Assembly (NCBI GenBank): GCA_937877295.1
Contig: CALFIV010000125.1
Coordinates: 1-8,972, forward strand
Length of the DNA: 8,972 nucleotides
Origin: an uncultured Clostridia bacterium
GTDB taxonomy: Bacteria; Bacillota_A; Clostridia; Christensenellales; CAG-138
Direction: 5' to 3'
Part shown: positions 1-5,950 of the stretch, piece by piece
Numbering within the stretch: the stretch's first letter is position 1
Layout: each line of letters opens with the position of its first letter
The notes under the pieces: model-generated
The model's database searches: none
The model's input: only the letters and a program-made list of their open reading frames with translations
What the model was told of the DNA's origin: nothing
Made by a program: the position numbers and the translations under genes

Positions 1-1144
1 TGCCGGGTACGATCTGGAACGATTCCATGACGAGGAAGAACAGCGGCATGAACATTGCCACGATGATGAAGATGGTGAGGAAGATCAACATCGGCCATTT
101 GGCGCCGCCAAGCGGGATCAGGTTGGAGCGGGTGCCCTTGCCGCCGATCGTCGCATAGGATTTACGCGTACCGATGAGCTTTTGGTTGATGAGAATCGTA
201 CTTGCCGCCAAGGCGATCATCAGGATGGAGAAGATGTAGCCGACCGCCGCCGTCTGCTGCGATTCGAGGAAGTACTTCATCTTCGTCGCCATGACGTAGT
301 ACTGAATGGTGTTGCCCAAACGCGCCGCAACGCCGTAGGTGCCGATCGACTTCGAAATGGTCATGATCGTTGCCGACAGAATCGACGGCAGCACCAGCGG
401 CAGCGTAATGCTCTTCAAAATCTGCGCTTTGTTGGCGCCCTGAATCTCGCCCATTTCTTCCAATTCGGAGTTGATTGAGCGCAGCGCGCCGGAAACCATG
501 ATGTAGGAGAATGCGTAATAGTGGAGCACCATGACCAGAATGATCGCGATCGGTCCATACGCAAGCCATTCCGGAACCGGTATGCCGAGACCGGTCAACA
601 GTCCGTAATATCCGCCGTACTTCGGCGTACGGAACACGGTCAGCCAGGACAGCGCTTTGCACCACGACGGGATCATGTACGGAATCAGAATCATCGCGGA
701 CAACAGGCCCTTTGCGGGGATATCCGTACGAACCATCAGCCATGCCATGATCGCGCCCAGCGGCACCGAAATGACCGTGACGAAGAAACCGACCGTCAGC
801 GAGTGCCACAGCGGCTCCAAGAGGTTCGTGTAGATCTCCGTTCCGCGGATGCCCATGTCGCCGGAGGACATAAAGCTGTCCGATCCGAACAGGAACTTCC
901 ACGCCCAGATGGAATAATCGCCCGGCTTTGCGCCCGGATCAACAAGGCGCGCCATTTCGGCGGAGCCTCTTGTGACGGTAAACGTATTCAGCACCATCGT
1001 GAGAAGCGGGATGACGATGAATACAAACAGCATCAGCAGCGTGATCAGCACGATCACGTTGAATGGGTTGCCGATCACGTTCAGAAACTGGTTCTTGAAC
1101 CGTTTCTTCGTCATCGGAGGACGTTGCCACCCTTTCTTTGCCAT
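1..1144 (-). CDS. ABC transporter permease, Fe3+/sugar-phosphate/spermidine-like two-domain type (partial, 3' end off window)
   Basis: Inner-membrane permease of a binding-protein-dependent uptake ABC transporter. It begins at the ATG at 1144-1142, preceded by GGGAGGT six bases upstream, and runs off the left edge after 381 codons. The N-terminus is basic and cytosolic (MAKKGWQRPPMTKKRF), followed by a strong membrane segment (about residues 28-50), a large outer loop, and a hydrophobic block. An EAA-type loop around residues 227-252 (EMGEIQGANKAQILKSITLP) contacts the ATPase. After another pair of membrane segments a new hydrophobic stretch starts near residue 355, as in FbpB/AfuB-type permeases in which two transmembrane domains are fused; the second domain is mostly outside the window. 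It lies 28 bases downstream of the HAD hydrolase on the same strand, so the two are probably co-transcribed. The substrate is not shown by the sequence. Fe3+, polyamine, 2-aminoethylphosphonate and sugar phosphate are all known for this class; the phosphatase-like neighbour favours a phosphorylated organic compound (inference). Confidence 0.88.
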   Translation of the reverse strand, partial: MAKKGWQRPPMTKKRFKNQFLNVIGNPFNVIVLITLLMLFVFIVIPLLTMVLNTFTVTRGSAEMARLVDPGAKPGDYSIWAWKFLFGSDSFMSSGDMGIRGTEIYTNLLEPLWHSLTVGFFVTVISVPLGAIMAWLMVRTDIPAKGLLSAMILIPYMIPSWCKALSWLTVFRTPKYGGYYGLLTGLGIPVPEWLAYGPIAIILVMVLHYYAFSYIMVSGALRSINSELEEMGEIQGANKAQILKSITLPLVLPSILSATIMTISKSIGTYGVAARLGNTIQYYVMATKMKYFLESQQTAAVGYIFSILMIALAASTILINQKLIGTRKSYATIGGKGTRSNLIPLGGAKWPMLIFLTIFIIVAMFMPLFFLVMESFQIVPG

Positions 1145-1172
1145 TTTGAGACCTCCCTTTCGGAATTGTTTA

Positions 1173-1925
1173 TCAACCTTGCAGCTCTTTCTTCAAAAGC
1201 GTATATACGTCGTAAATATCGGTGACCTGATAGTCGGGCTCGACGTCGAACTTGCCGATGTCCTTTTGCTTGGTCAAAAACGAATTGATCTTGAACACGC
1301 GTCCGAAGCCCATTTTGCGCGGGCCGACGACGTCGCGGGAGAGCGTATCCCCAACGAATGCGCATTCGGACGGATCGAGATTTGCCTGCGCGCAGGCGAT
1401 ACGGAAGATGTTGGGATGCGGCTTTCTATAACCGACAATGGATGAGAGTGTGATTTCGTCGAAATATTGGCGCACGCCGTACGCTTCGAGCGTGGAAAAG
1501 ACCTGGAAGAGACTGCCGGTGTTGCTGACGACCGATACATGCAGGCCAAGGTCCTCTTTGAGACCTTTCAGCATCTCCGCCGCATGCTCGCGAAGCTTTC
1601 TGTCGTAGAACGTGGTCTCCCACATGTGCGCGATTTCCTCGCTGATGTCCGCAAGCTTTGCCTTGTCGACCGGAATGTCTTTAAAGCCCCAATCGCACCA
1701 GATTTCTTCGGGTTTCAGCTCCATCAGCGTGCGCTCGGAATCCTTTTTATATGCCTGAATGCCGGCGCCGACGATCTTCCAAAGCGATTCCGCCTCATAG
1801 GAAACCTCGATGTTGTGCTTTTTCAGAATTTCGTACAAAGCATACGCCGTTGCACGGTCGTTTTTTTCGTCGGAATAGAGATCCTCGAGAGTACCGCCCA
1901 TATCAAACATGACGGCTTTGATCAT
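1173..1925 (-). CDS. HAD-superfamily hydrolase (phosphatase-like) with DxGGT variant motif I
   Basis: A 250-residue haloacid dehalogenase-superfamily protein, probably a soluble phosphatase. The start at 1925 (MIKAVMFDMGGTL) is chosen because GGAGGAG lies five bases upstream; an in-frame ATG 12 codons further up has no such site and would fall inside the operator. Visible motifs: I, DMGGT with nucleophile D8 and T12; II, S134 in SVVSNTG; III, K168 in GYRKPHP; IV, D203 and D208 in FVGDTLSRD. The region between motifs I and II (about 20-110) looks like an alpha-helical cap of subclass IA. The second aspartate of motif I (the usual general acid/base, D10) is glycine, as in DxGGT/DxGN subfamilies, so rate or reaction may differ from a classical phosphatase. 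It is the first gene of the operon, directly behind promoter and operator, and precedes the ABC permease. An intracellular step on an imported phosphorylated compound is a reasonable inference. Substrate unknown. Confidence 0.9.
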   Translation of the reverse strand: MIKAVMFDMGGTLEDLYSDEKNDRATAYALYEILKKHNIEVSYEAESLWKIVGAGIQAYKKDSERTLMELKPEEIWCDWGFKDIPVDKAKLADISEEIAHMWETTFYDRKLREHAAEMLKGLKEDLGLHVSVVSNTGSLFQVFSTLEAYGVRQYFDEITLSSIVGYRKPHPNIFRIACAQANLDPSECAFVGDTLSRDVVGPRKMGFGRVFKINSFLTKQKDIGKFDVEPDYQVTDIYDVYTLLKKELQG

Positions 1926-1960
1926 TTGCGCTCCTCCTCTCCGTATAGGAAAATGCAACA

Positions 1961-1980
1961 AAGCGCAAACGTTTGCGCTT
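1961..1980. promoter_or_regulatory. LacI-family-type operator, perfect 20-bp palindrome
   Basis: The 20 bases AAGCGCAAACGTTTGCGCTT equal their own reverse complement with no mismatch. The core GCAAACGTTTGC, with central CG, has the form bound by LacI/GalR-family repressors (the PurR consensus is ACGCAAACGTTTGCGT). It lies about 5 to 25 bases downstream of the predicted transcription start of the minus-strand promoter and before the ribosome site of the HAD gene, where a bound repressor would block transcription. No terminator-like T-run follows in either direction, so a DNA operator is favoured over an RNA hairpin. The regulator is not in this window. Confidence 0.8.
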
Positions 1981-1991
1981 CATCTGTCTCA

Positions 1992-2020
1992 ATCTTACCA
2001 CGCGACGCCTTTCTTGTCAA
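1992..2020 (-). promoter_or_regulatory. Sigma-70/sigma-A promoter of the HAD-ABC operon
   Basis: On the minus strand, TTGACA (2020-2015) is followed after exactly 17 bases by TAAGAT (1997-1992). The -35 is perfect and the -10 matches five of six. Transcription should start near 1985, some 60 bases before the HAD start codon, and the operator follows at once. Confidence 0.85.
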
Positions 2021-2093
2021 TTGATTTATGAAAATTTATGCGCGGATTTTCTATAATTCTTTATATTATTCCCCGCCGTCAGGCGAATCCGGC

Positions 2094-2107
2094 TGCAAAC
2101 GTATGCA
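2094..2107. promoter_or_regulatory. Possible second (imperfect) LacI-type operator
   Basis: TGCAAACGTATGCA is a 14-bp inverted repeat with six of seven paired positions, and it shares the GCAAACG core of the perfect operator. The centres are 130 bp apart. It sits upstream of the minus-strand promoter (about -115) and about 95 bases upstream of the predicted plus-strand start, so it could be an auxiliary looping site or act on the divergent gene. The match could be chance. Confidence 0.4.
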
Positions 2108-2163
2108 AAAACGGTCTGTTTTTCGCGATATCGGCGACGGCGCAGCCGATTTCACGTTACCCC

Positions 2164-2192
2164 TTTTCAATCCGGAAGAACCGTGCTATAAT
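2164..2192 (+). promoter_or_regulatory. Extended -10 promoter for the plus-strand EEP hydrolase gene
   Basis: TGCTATAAT, a perfect -10 (2187-2192) with the extended TGn element, is preceded at 17 bases by a weak -35 TTTTCA (2164-2169). Transcription would start near 2199, leaving a leader of about 24 bases with GGAG at 2210-2213 and the ATG at 2223. No clear promoter is visible before the antiporter genes, so this promoter may serve them as well (inference). Confidence 0.7.
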
Positions 2193-2222
2193 ACATATTC
2201 ATTATTAGTGGAGTGATGTGCA

Positions 2223-3224
2223 ATGGATACGATCCCCTATCCGCTTCGGCTGCGGCTGTCCGAGGATGTTCCCGCTGACGGGCAGCTCCGTGTGATGCGC
2301 CGTATTCCGCAGTTTGACGGGCCGGAGGTCTGTCACAACGCGCTTGCGGCCCGCGCCGCTTCGGATGTGATCCGCGTGGCGGTGTTCAATGTGGAGCACG
2401 GCTATCGCATTTCGGAAATCGCGGACTTTCTGGAAACGTGTCCTGCGCTTCGGGACGCAGACGTCCTGTTCGGAAACGAATTTGACGACGGCACAAAGCG
2501 CAGCGGGAATATCGATGTTTCCAAGGCGTTGGCGGACCGGCTCGGCTATCAGTACGCATATGCGCTGGAGTTTATTGAGCTGGTCGATCCGAACGACAAA
2601 AAAGGCTATGAGGGCAATACGCTGTTTTCGCGCTGGCCGATCGTGCGGGCGGAATCGCTGTATCTGCCCGAAGGGTACAACTGGTATTTCGACGAGCAGA
2701 AGCGCATCGGCGAACGCGTCGCCGTATTCTGCGAGCTGGACGTGAACGGCAGGCATGTCGGCGCGGTCAGCCTGCATCTCGAAAACCGTACCTCGCCCGA
2801 AAAACGCGCGGCGCAGATCCAGGCGATCCTTTCGCGCGCAGATGAACTGTTTCACGAACTGCCGGTTGTGATCGGCGGCGATTTCAATACAAACGGGTTC
2901 GATTACAGTCCCGAAGCAGCGGAAGCGCTCTATGCGCAGCAGAAAAAGGACGGCGTCGTACGCGATGCGGCGATGCATGAACCGCTGTTTTCGGCGATGG
3001 AGCAGGCAGGGTTTTTGTACCGTCCGTTCAACGGCGAAGGCGTGGCGACGCGCCGCAGGCCGACCGGCGGCGGGCATCTCAATCTGCAGCTCGACTGGAT
3101 CGCTGCCAGGAACGCGCAATGTGTGCAGCACGGTTGTGTGAGCACGCTTTTGTCGGACGGCACGACGCGTCCCTTTGATCAGCTTTCGGACCACAATGCC
3201 GTATGGGCGGACGTCCGCCTGTAA
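2223..3224 (+). CDS. Endonuclease/exonuclease/phosphatase (EEP) family hydrolase
   Basis: A 333-residue soluble protein of the EEP (DNase I/exonuclease III/sphingomyelinase-like) fold, a Mg2+-dependent phosphoester hydrolase. Visible catalytic motifs in order: RVAVFNVEHG with N56; GNEFDDG with metal ligand E86; GNTLFSRWPI (131-140), the usual loop; SLHLENR with H185; GGDFNTNG with D220 and N222; LDWIAA with D291; and terminal LSDHNAVWADV with D323-H324. The set is complete, so it should be active. No signal peptide or membrane segment is visible, so it is probably cytosolic. The first 45 residues precede the fold and are not recognised. The start has GGAG nine bases upstream and follows an extended -10 promoter. 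The fold does not tell the substrate: DNA, RNA, sphingolipid, inositol phosphate and nucleotide substrates all occur. It precedes the antiporter operon by 94 bases on the same strand, and a functional link is not evident. Confidence 0.88.
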   Translation: MDTIPYPLRLRLSEDVPADGQLRVMRRIPQFDGPEVCHNALAARAASDVIRVAVFNVEHGYRISEIADFLETCPALRDADVLFGNEFDDGTKRSGNIDVSKALADRLGYQYAYALEFIELVDPNDKKGYEGNTLFSRWPIVRAESLYLPEGYNWYFDEQKRIGERVAVFCELDVNGRHVGAVSLHLENRTSPEKRAAQIQAILSRADELFHELPVVIGGDFNTNGFDYSPEAAEALYAQQKKDGVVRDAAMHEPLFSAMEQAGFLYRPFNGEGVATRRRPTGGGHLNLQLDWIAARNAQCVQHGCVSTLLSDGTTRPFDQLSDHNAVWADVRL

Positions 3225-3318
3225 ACCTAAGCCCCTCTTATCCGCGTGCCGATCCATCTTCCCGACGCCTGCGCGGTTCGATAGATTCCAATACAACCAT
3301 CCAAAGGTAGGCATTGAT

Positions 3319-3777
3319 ATGTATCTGCTGCTGTTTTGCCTATGGCTCGTATGGAACGGCTCTGTCACATGGGAGATCGTTCTGTTCGGGTTCATGATCG
3401 TAGCCGCGCTCGGTCTTTTGATCTTTTTGCTCTTTGGCTATACGCCCAAAAAGGATCTGCGGTTTCTGAAGCGCGTACCGCTGTTTCTGCTCTATATCCC
3501 CGTTCTGATCTTTGAGATCATTCGCTCCAGCATTGCGGTGATGTGGTTGATTTTGTGTCCCGGAAAGCGCGTACAAAAGAGCCTCGTCGTGTTCGATACC
3601 GACCTCAAAACACGGTTCGGACAGTTCGTGCTTGCAAATTCAATCACCCTGACGCCCGGCACAATCACGGTCCGTGCGGAAAACGGACGCTTTACGGTGC
3701 ATTGTCTGAACCGTGAAATGATCGAGGGCATCACCGACGGGCTGCTCTATCGGCTCGTGCGGAAAATGGAGGCGTGA
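3319..3777 (+). CDS. mrpE: Na+/H+ antiporter subunit E (MrpE/MnhE, MbhA-like)
   Basis: A 152-residue small subunit of the multisubunit monovalent cation/proton antiporter. The start at 3319 (MYLLLFCLWLVWNG) is chosen because AAAGGTAGG (3303-3311) lies seven bases upstream and the family begins with membrane segments; codons further upstream read intergenic sequence. There are two N-terminal membrane hairpins (about residues 2-42 and 52-78), then a cytosolic domain with the MrpE signature ANSITLTPGTITV near residue 107 and a terminal helix EMIEGITDGLLYRLV. The length is typical of the family. MrpE has no ion path of its own and supports assembly of the complex. First gene of the antiporter set; its TGA leads straight into mrpF. 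Confidence 0.92.
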   Translation: MYLLLFCLWLVWNGSVTWEIVLFGFMIVAALGLLIFLLFGYTPKKDLRFLKRVPLFLLYIPVLIFEIIRSSIAVMWLILCPGKRVQKSLVVFDTDLKTRFGQFVLANSITLTPGTITVRAENGRFTVHCLNREMIEGITDGLLYRLVRKMEA

Positions 3778-3779
3778 GT

Positions 3780-4085
3780 ATGGAAAACGCATATCGCATT
3801 CTGTATCTCATCGTGCTGATCTGTCTCGGCGCCGGCATCCTGTTTGCGCTGATTCGCGCCGTCAAAGGGCCGCGCACCGCCGACCGCATCATGGGCATCA
3901 ATATGATCGGCACGCTGTCGCTTCTTTCGATCGCGGTGATCGCGCTGCTGTTTCGGGAAAGCTGGCTCTTAGACGTCAGTCTCATCTATGGCATGATCAG
4001 CTTTCTTGCCGTGGTTGTTCTGACGCGCGTACACATGGGACGCGGCCGCACGGACGCGCCGGAAAAGGAGTCGGACGATGAGTGA
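3780..4085 (+). CDS. mrpF: Na+/H+ antiporter subunit F (MrpF/MnhF, MbhB-like)
   Basis: A 101-residue membrane protein with three predicted membrane helices (about residues 6-26, 36-56, 60-82) and a charged cytosolic tail. The conserved motif GPRTADRIMGINMIGT around residue 30 is diagnostic of MrpF. ATG 3780 is preferred because GGAGG (3768-3772) lies seven bases upstream; a GTG at 3774 overlapping the mrpE stop is too close to that site. The start lies two bases after the mrpE stop, so translation is probably coupled. MrpF is a structural subunit of the antiporter membrane domain. Confidence 0.92.
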   Translation: MENAYRILYLIVLICLGAGILFALIRAVKGPRTADRIMGINMIGTLSLLSIAVIALLFRESWLLDVSLIYGMISFLAVVVLTRVHMGRGRTDAPEKESDDE

Positions 4086-4428
4086 ATGGCTTCGTTTCGC
4101 GCTCTGCGCTCTGCTCGCCGTCTGCGGCGTCTTTGTGATCGCAACCTCGGTGTTCGGCGTGTTCCGCTTCCGCTTTGTCCTGAACCGCATGCATTGCGCG
4201 GCGATCATCGATACGCTCGGCACGCTCTTTTTGCTCGCAAGCCTGATGCTGGCGGCGCACGCGCCGGTCTATGTCTGGAAGCTTCTGTGCATCCTGGTGT
4301 TTTTGTGGATCGGCAGCCCGATCACCTCGCACCTCGTCTCGCGGATGGAGCTTCGCACCGACAAGTCCGCGCTCGAACACATGGAACACTCGGAAGAAAC
4401 GGAGAAGGACGCCGATGGATTACTTTGA
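4078..4428 (+). CDS. mrpG: Na+/H+ antiporter subunit G (MrpG/MnhG, MbhC-like)
   Basis: A 116-residue protein with three membrane helices (about 5-28, 42-62, 66-86) and an acidic tail. It shows the family pattern: GVFRFRFVLNRMHCAAIIDTLG, followed by WIGSPITSHLV in the third helix (most relatives have TxPVxxH there). AAGGAG (4065-4070) lies seven bases upstream, and the start overlaps the end of mrpF by 8 bases, so the two are co-translated. Structural subunit at the edge of the antiporter module. Confidence 0.92.
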   Translation: MSEWLRFALCALLAVCGVFVIATSVFGVFRFRFVLNRMHCAAIIDTLGTLFLLASLMLAAHAPVYVWKLLCILVFLWIGSPITSHLVSRMELRTDKSALEHMEHSEETEKDADGLL

Positions 4429-4684
4429 ACTGCTGCTTTTGGGGCTTTTGGTCATCTGCGGGATCTCGACCTGCCTGACCAAGAACCTTCTCGCTTCCTT
4501 AGTTATCTTTATGGCGTACAGCACGATCATGTCGATCCTGTGGGCTTTGCTCAAAGCGCCCGATCTCGCCGTGACCGAAGCGGCGGTCGGCGCGGGCATC
4601 TCCTCCGTGCTGCTGTTCATCACCCTCAAAAAGCTGCGCGATATCCGCAGAAAGGCGAACGATGAAAAAGACAAGCTTTCGTGA
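4415..4684 (+). CDS. DUF4040 protein, MbhD-like (equivalent of part of the MrpA C-terminus)
   Basis: An 89-residue membrane protein with three helices. MDYFELLLLGLLVICGISTC opens it; the hallmark LLKAPDLAVTEAAVGAGISS (about residues 45-64) is the DUF4040/MbhD signature, carrying a Glu (in VTEAAVG) buried in the membrane that in Mrp/Mbh complexes belongs to the proposed ion path. In classical Mrp operons this segment is the C-terminal part of MrpA; here it is a separate gene, as in archaeal Mbh. The start at 4415 has a GAAGGA site five bases upstream and overlaps the mrpG end by 14 bases. The 3' end overlaps the next gene by 23 bases. No MrpA N-terminal (NuoL-like) domain is attached. Confidence 0.88.
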   Translation: MDYFELLLLGLLVICGISTCLTKNLLASLVIFMAYSTIMSILWALLKAPDLAVTEAAVGAGISSVLLFITLKKLRDIRRKANDEKDKLS

Positions 4685-5561
4685 ACGCTTCCGCGCATGG
4701 GACGAGGACCGCTTTGATCTGACCGCGCAGACAGCGGGCGAAATGCACCGTCCGCCGCAGCATATGAATGCGGATGAGATCCCGAACGCGCCCGTGGAAC
4801 GGATCGCTTCCGGCGAAATGCGCGCGTTCCGCCGCATCTATCCACTGCTTGCCGCGATTCTCGGCACGGTGATGATCGCGTTCCTGTTTTTGACCGTCTC
4901 CGATCTGCCGCCGTTCGGCGCGGCGGACGTCCCATCGAACAACGAGGTGGTTGCCCGCTATGTGCAGGACGGTCTCAAAGAGACCGGCGCGGTCAATACG
5001 GTCGCCGGTGTGATCCTCGATTACCGCGCGTTCGATACGCTCGGCGAATCGCATGTGCTCTATACGGCGCTGACCGCCGTGCTGATCCTGCTGCTGTCGC
5101 TGCACGAAGCAAGCGATACGCCCGAGCCGGAGGATACGCTGCTGCGGCGCGACGGCATATTGACGACGACCGCAAGCGTCATTGTCCCGATCGTCGTCCT
5201 CTTCGGCGTCTACGTGCTGCTGAACGGACATTTGGGGCCGGGCGGCGGCTTCTCGGGCGGCGCGATCATCGGCGCCGGGTTGATCCTCTATTCGATCGCC
5301 TTCGGGTTCGCACGGCTTGAGCGCATTCTGAACCTCCGCTCCTTCCGCATCGTCTGCCTCGCGGCGCTGTGCTTCTACAGCGTGTCGAAGTGTTATTCCT
5401 TCTTCTGCGGCGCAAACGGTCTTCATACGATCTTTTCGCCCGGCACGCCGGGCCGCATCCTGTCGGCCGGCCTGATCCTGCCGCTGAATGTCGCCGTCGG
5501 CGTCGTCGTTGCCTGTACGATGTACGGTCTGTATTCGATCTTTCAAAGGGGGCGCATCTGA
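4662..5561 (+). CDS. MbhE-MrpB fusion subunit of the antiporter
   Basis: A 299-residue protein joining two subunits. Residues 1-55 are hydrophilic and charged, with no recognised domain. Residues about 58-80 are one membrane helix, followed by an MbhE-like segment with NEVVARYV (94-101), ETGAVNTV (107-114) and DYRAFDTLGE (120-129), seen in MrpA C-termini and in 'hydrogen gas-evolving membrane-bound hydrogenase subunit E'. A helix near 131-147 and a charged linker follow. From about 160 comes the MrpB/MnhB domain with its signature GHLGPGGGFSGG (179-190) and four helices in all. Length fits the sum of MbhE and MbhF. The start overlaps the DUF4040 gene by 23 bases with only a weak AAAGG site, suggesting translational coupling. 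The TGA shares a base with the mrpC ATG. The separate DUF4040 gene and this fusion together replace the usual MrpA C-terminus plus MrpB. Confidence 0.9.
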   Translation: MKKTSFRERFRAWDEDRFDLTAQTAGEMHRPPQHMNADEIPNAPVERIASGEMRAFRRIYPLLAAILGTVMIAFLFLTVSDLPPFGAADVPSNNEVVARYVQDGLKETGAVNTVAGVILDYRAFDTLGESHVLYTALTAVLILLLSLHEASDTPEPEDTLLRRDGILTTTASVIVPIVVLFGVYVLLNGHLGPGGGFSGGAIIGAGLILYSIAFGFARLERILNLRSFRIVCLAALCFYSVSKCYSFFCGANGLHTIFSPGTPGRILSAGLILPLNVAVGVVVACTMYGLYSIFQRGRI

Positions 5562-5947
5562 TGAACGAATTCTTCTCCCGTCTGTGGGACGCGCGCATCG
5601 CCGTTGCGGCGGTCATTCTGTTTGCGGTCGGTTTCGTCACGCTGCTGCTGCACCGGAATCTTTTGAAAAAAATCATCGGCCTGAACATCATGGATACGGC
5701 GGCATACCTCTTGTTGACCTCCTTGGGCTTCATCGAGAACCGTCTGTCGCCGATCATTCGCGACGGCAACACCGATCCGGCGCAGTATGTCAATCCGCTT
5801 CCGGCGGGACTGGTGCTGACCGGCATCGTCGTTTCGGTATCGGTGACCGCCGTTATGCTGGCGCTGACGGTCCGGCTGTATCAGCGCTATCACAGCCTGA
5901 ATCTCGACGAAATTTACGCGTCGGCGCAGAAGGAACACGGGGTGTAA
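5561..5947 (+). CDS. mrpC: Na+/H+ antiporter subunit C (MrpC/NuoK-like, MbhG-like)
   Basis: A 128-residue NuoK-like membrane subunit. Three helices: about 13-30, 38-57 and 82-109. Family motifs are KKIIGLNIMDTAAYLLL (first half) and DPAQYVNPLPAGLVLTGIVV, the 'DPLPQALVLTAIVI' motif of MnhC with the usual P-x-x-LVLT. AAAGGGGG lies eight bases upstream of ATG 5561, which overlaps the preceding stop as TGATG. MrpC sits between the MrpA- and MrpD-type pumps and contributes to the proton/sodium path. Confidence 0.93.
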   Translation: MNEFFSRLWDARIAVAAVILFAVGFVTLLLHRNLLKKIIGLNIMDTAAYLLLTSLGFIENRLSPIIRDGNTDPAQYVNPLPAGLVLTGIVVSVSVTAVMLALTVRLYQRYHSLNLDEIYASAQKEHGV

Positions 5948-5950
5948 GCA

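Noticed and set aside
162..902. Long open frames on both strands opposite or offset to the permease and antiporter genes.
   Set aside because: They are rich in Arg/His, lack membrane segments or motifs and lack ribosome sites. They are by-products of GC-rich codon use in the real genes.
2015..2060. A second TATAAT at 2052-2057 on the plus strand.
   Set aside because: No usable -35 lies at 16-18 bases (TGAAAA only). The AT-rich stretch explains the match, and the TGCTATAAT at 2184-2192 is better placed.
2028..2216. Short plus-strand reading frame of 62 codons in the divergent region.
   Set aside because: It has no ribosome site, covers the promoter and a possible operator, and has no recognisable composition or motif.
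3242..3276. Possible hairpin CCGCG/CGCGG between the EEP gene and mrpE as a terminator.
   Set aside because: The stem is only 5 bp with a 25-base loop and there is no T-run after it.
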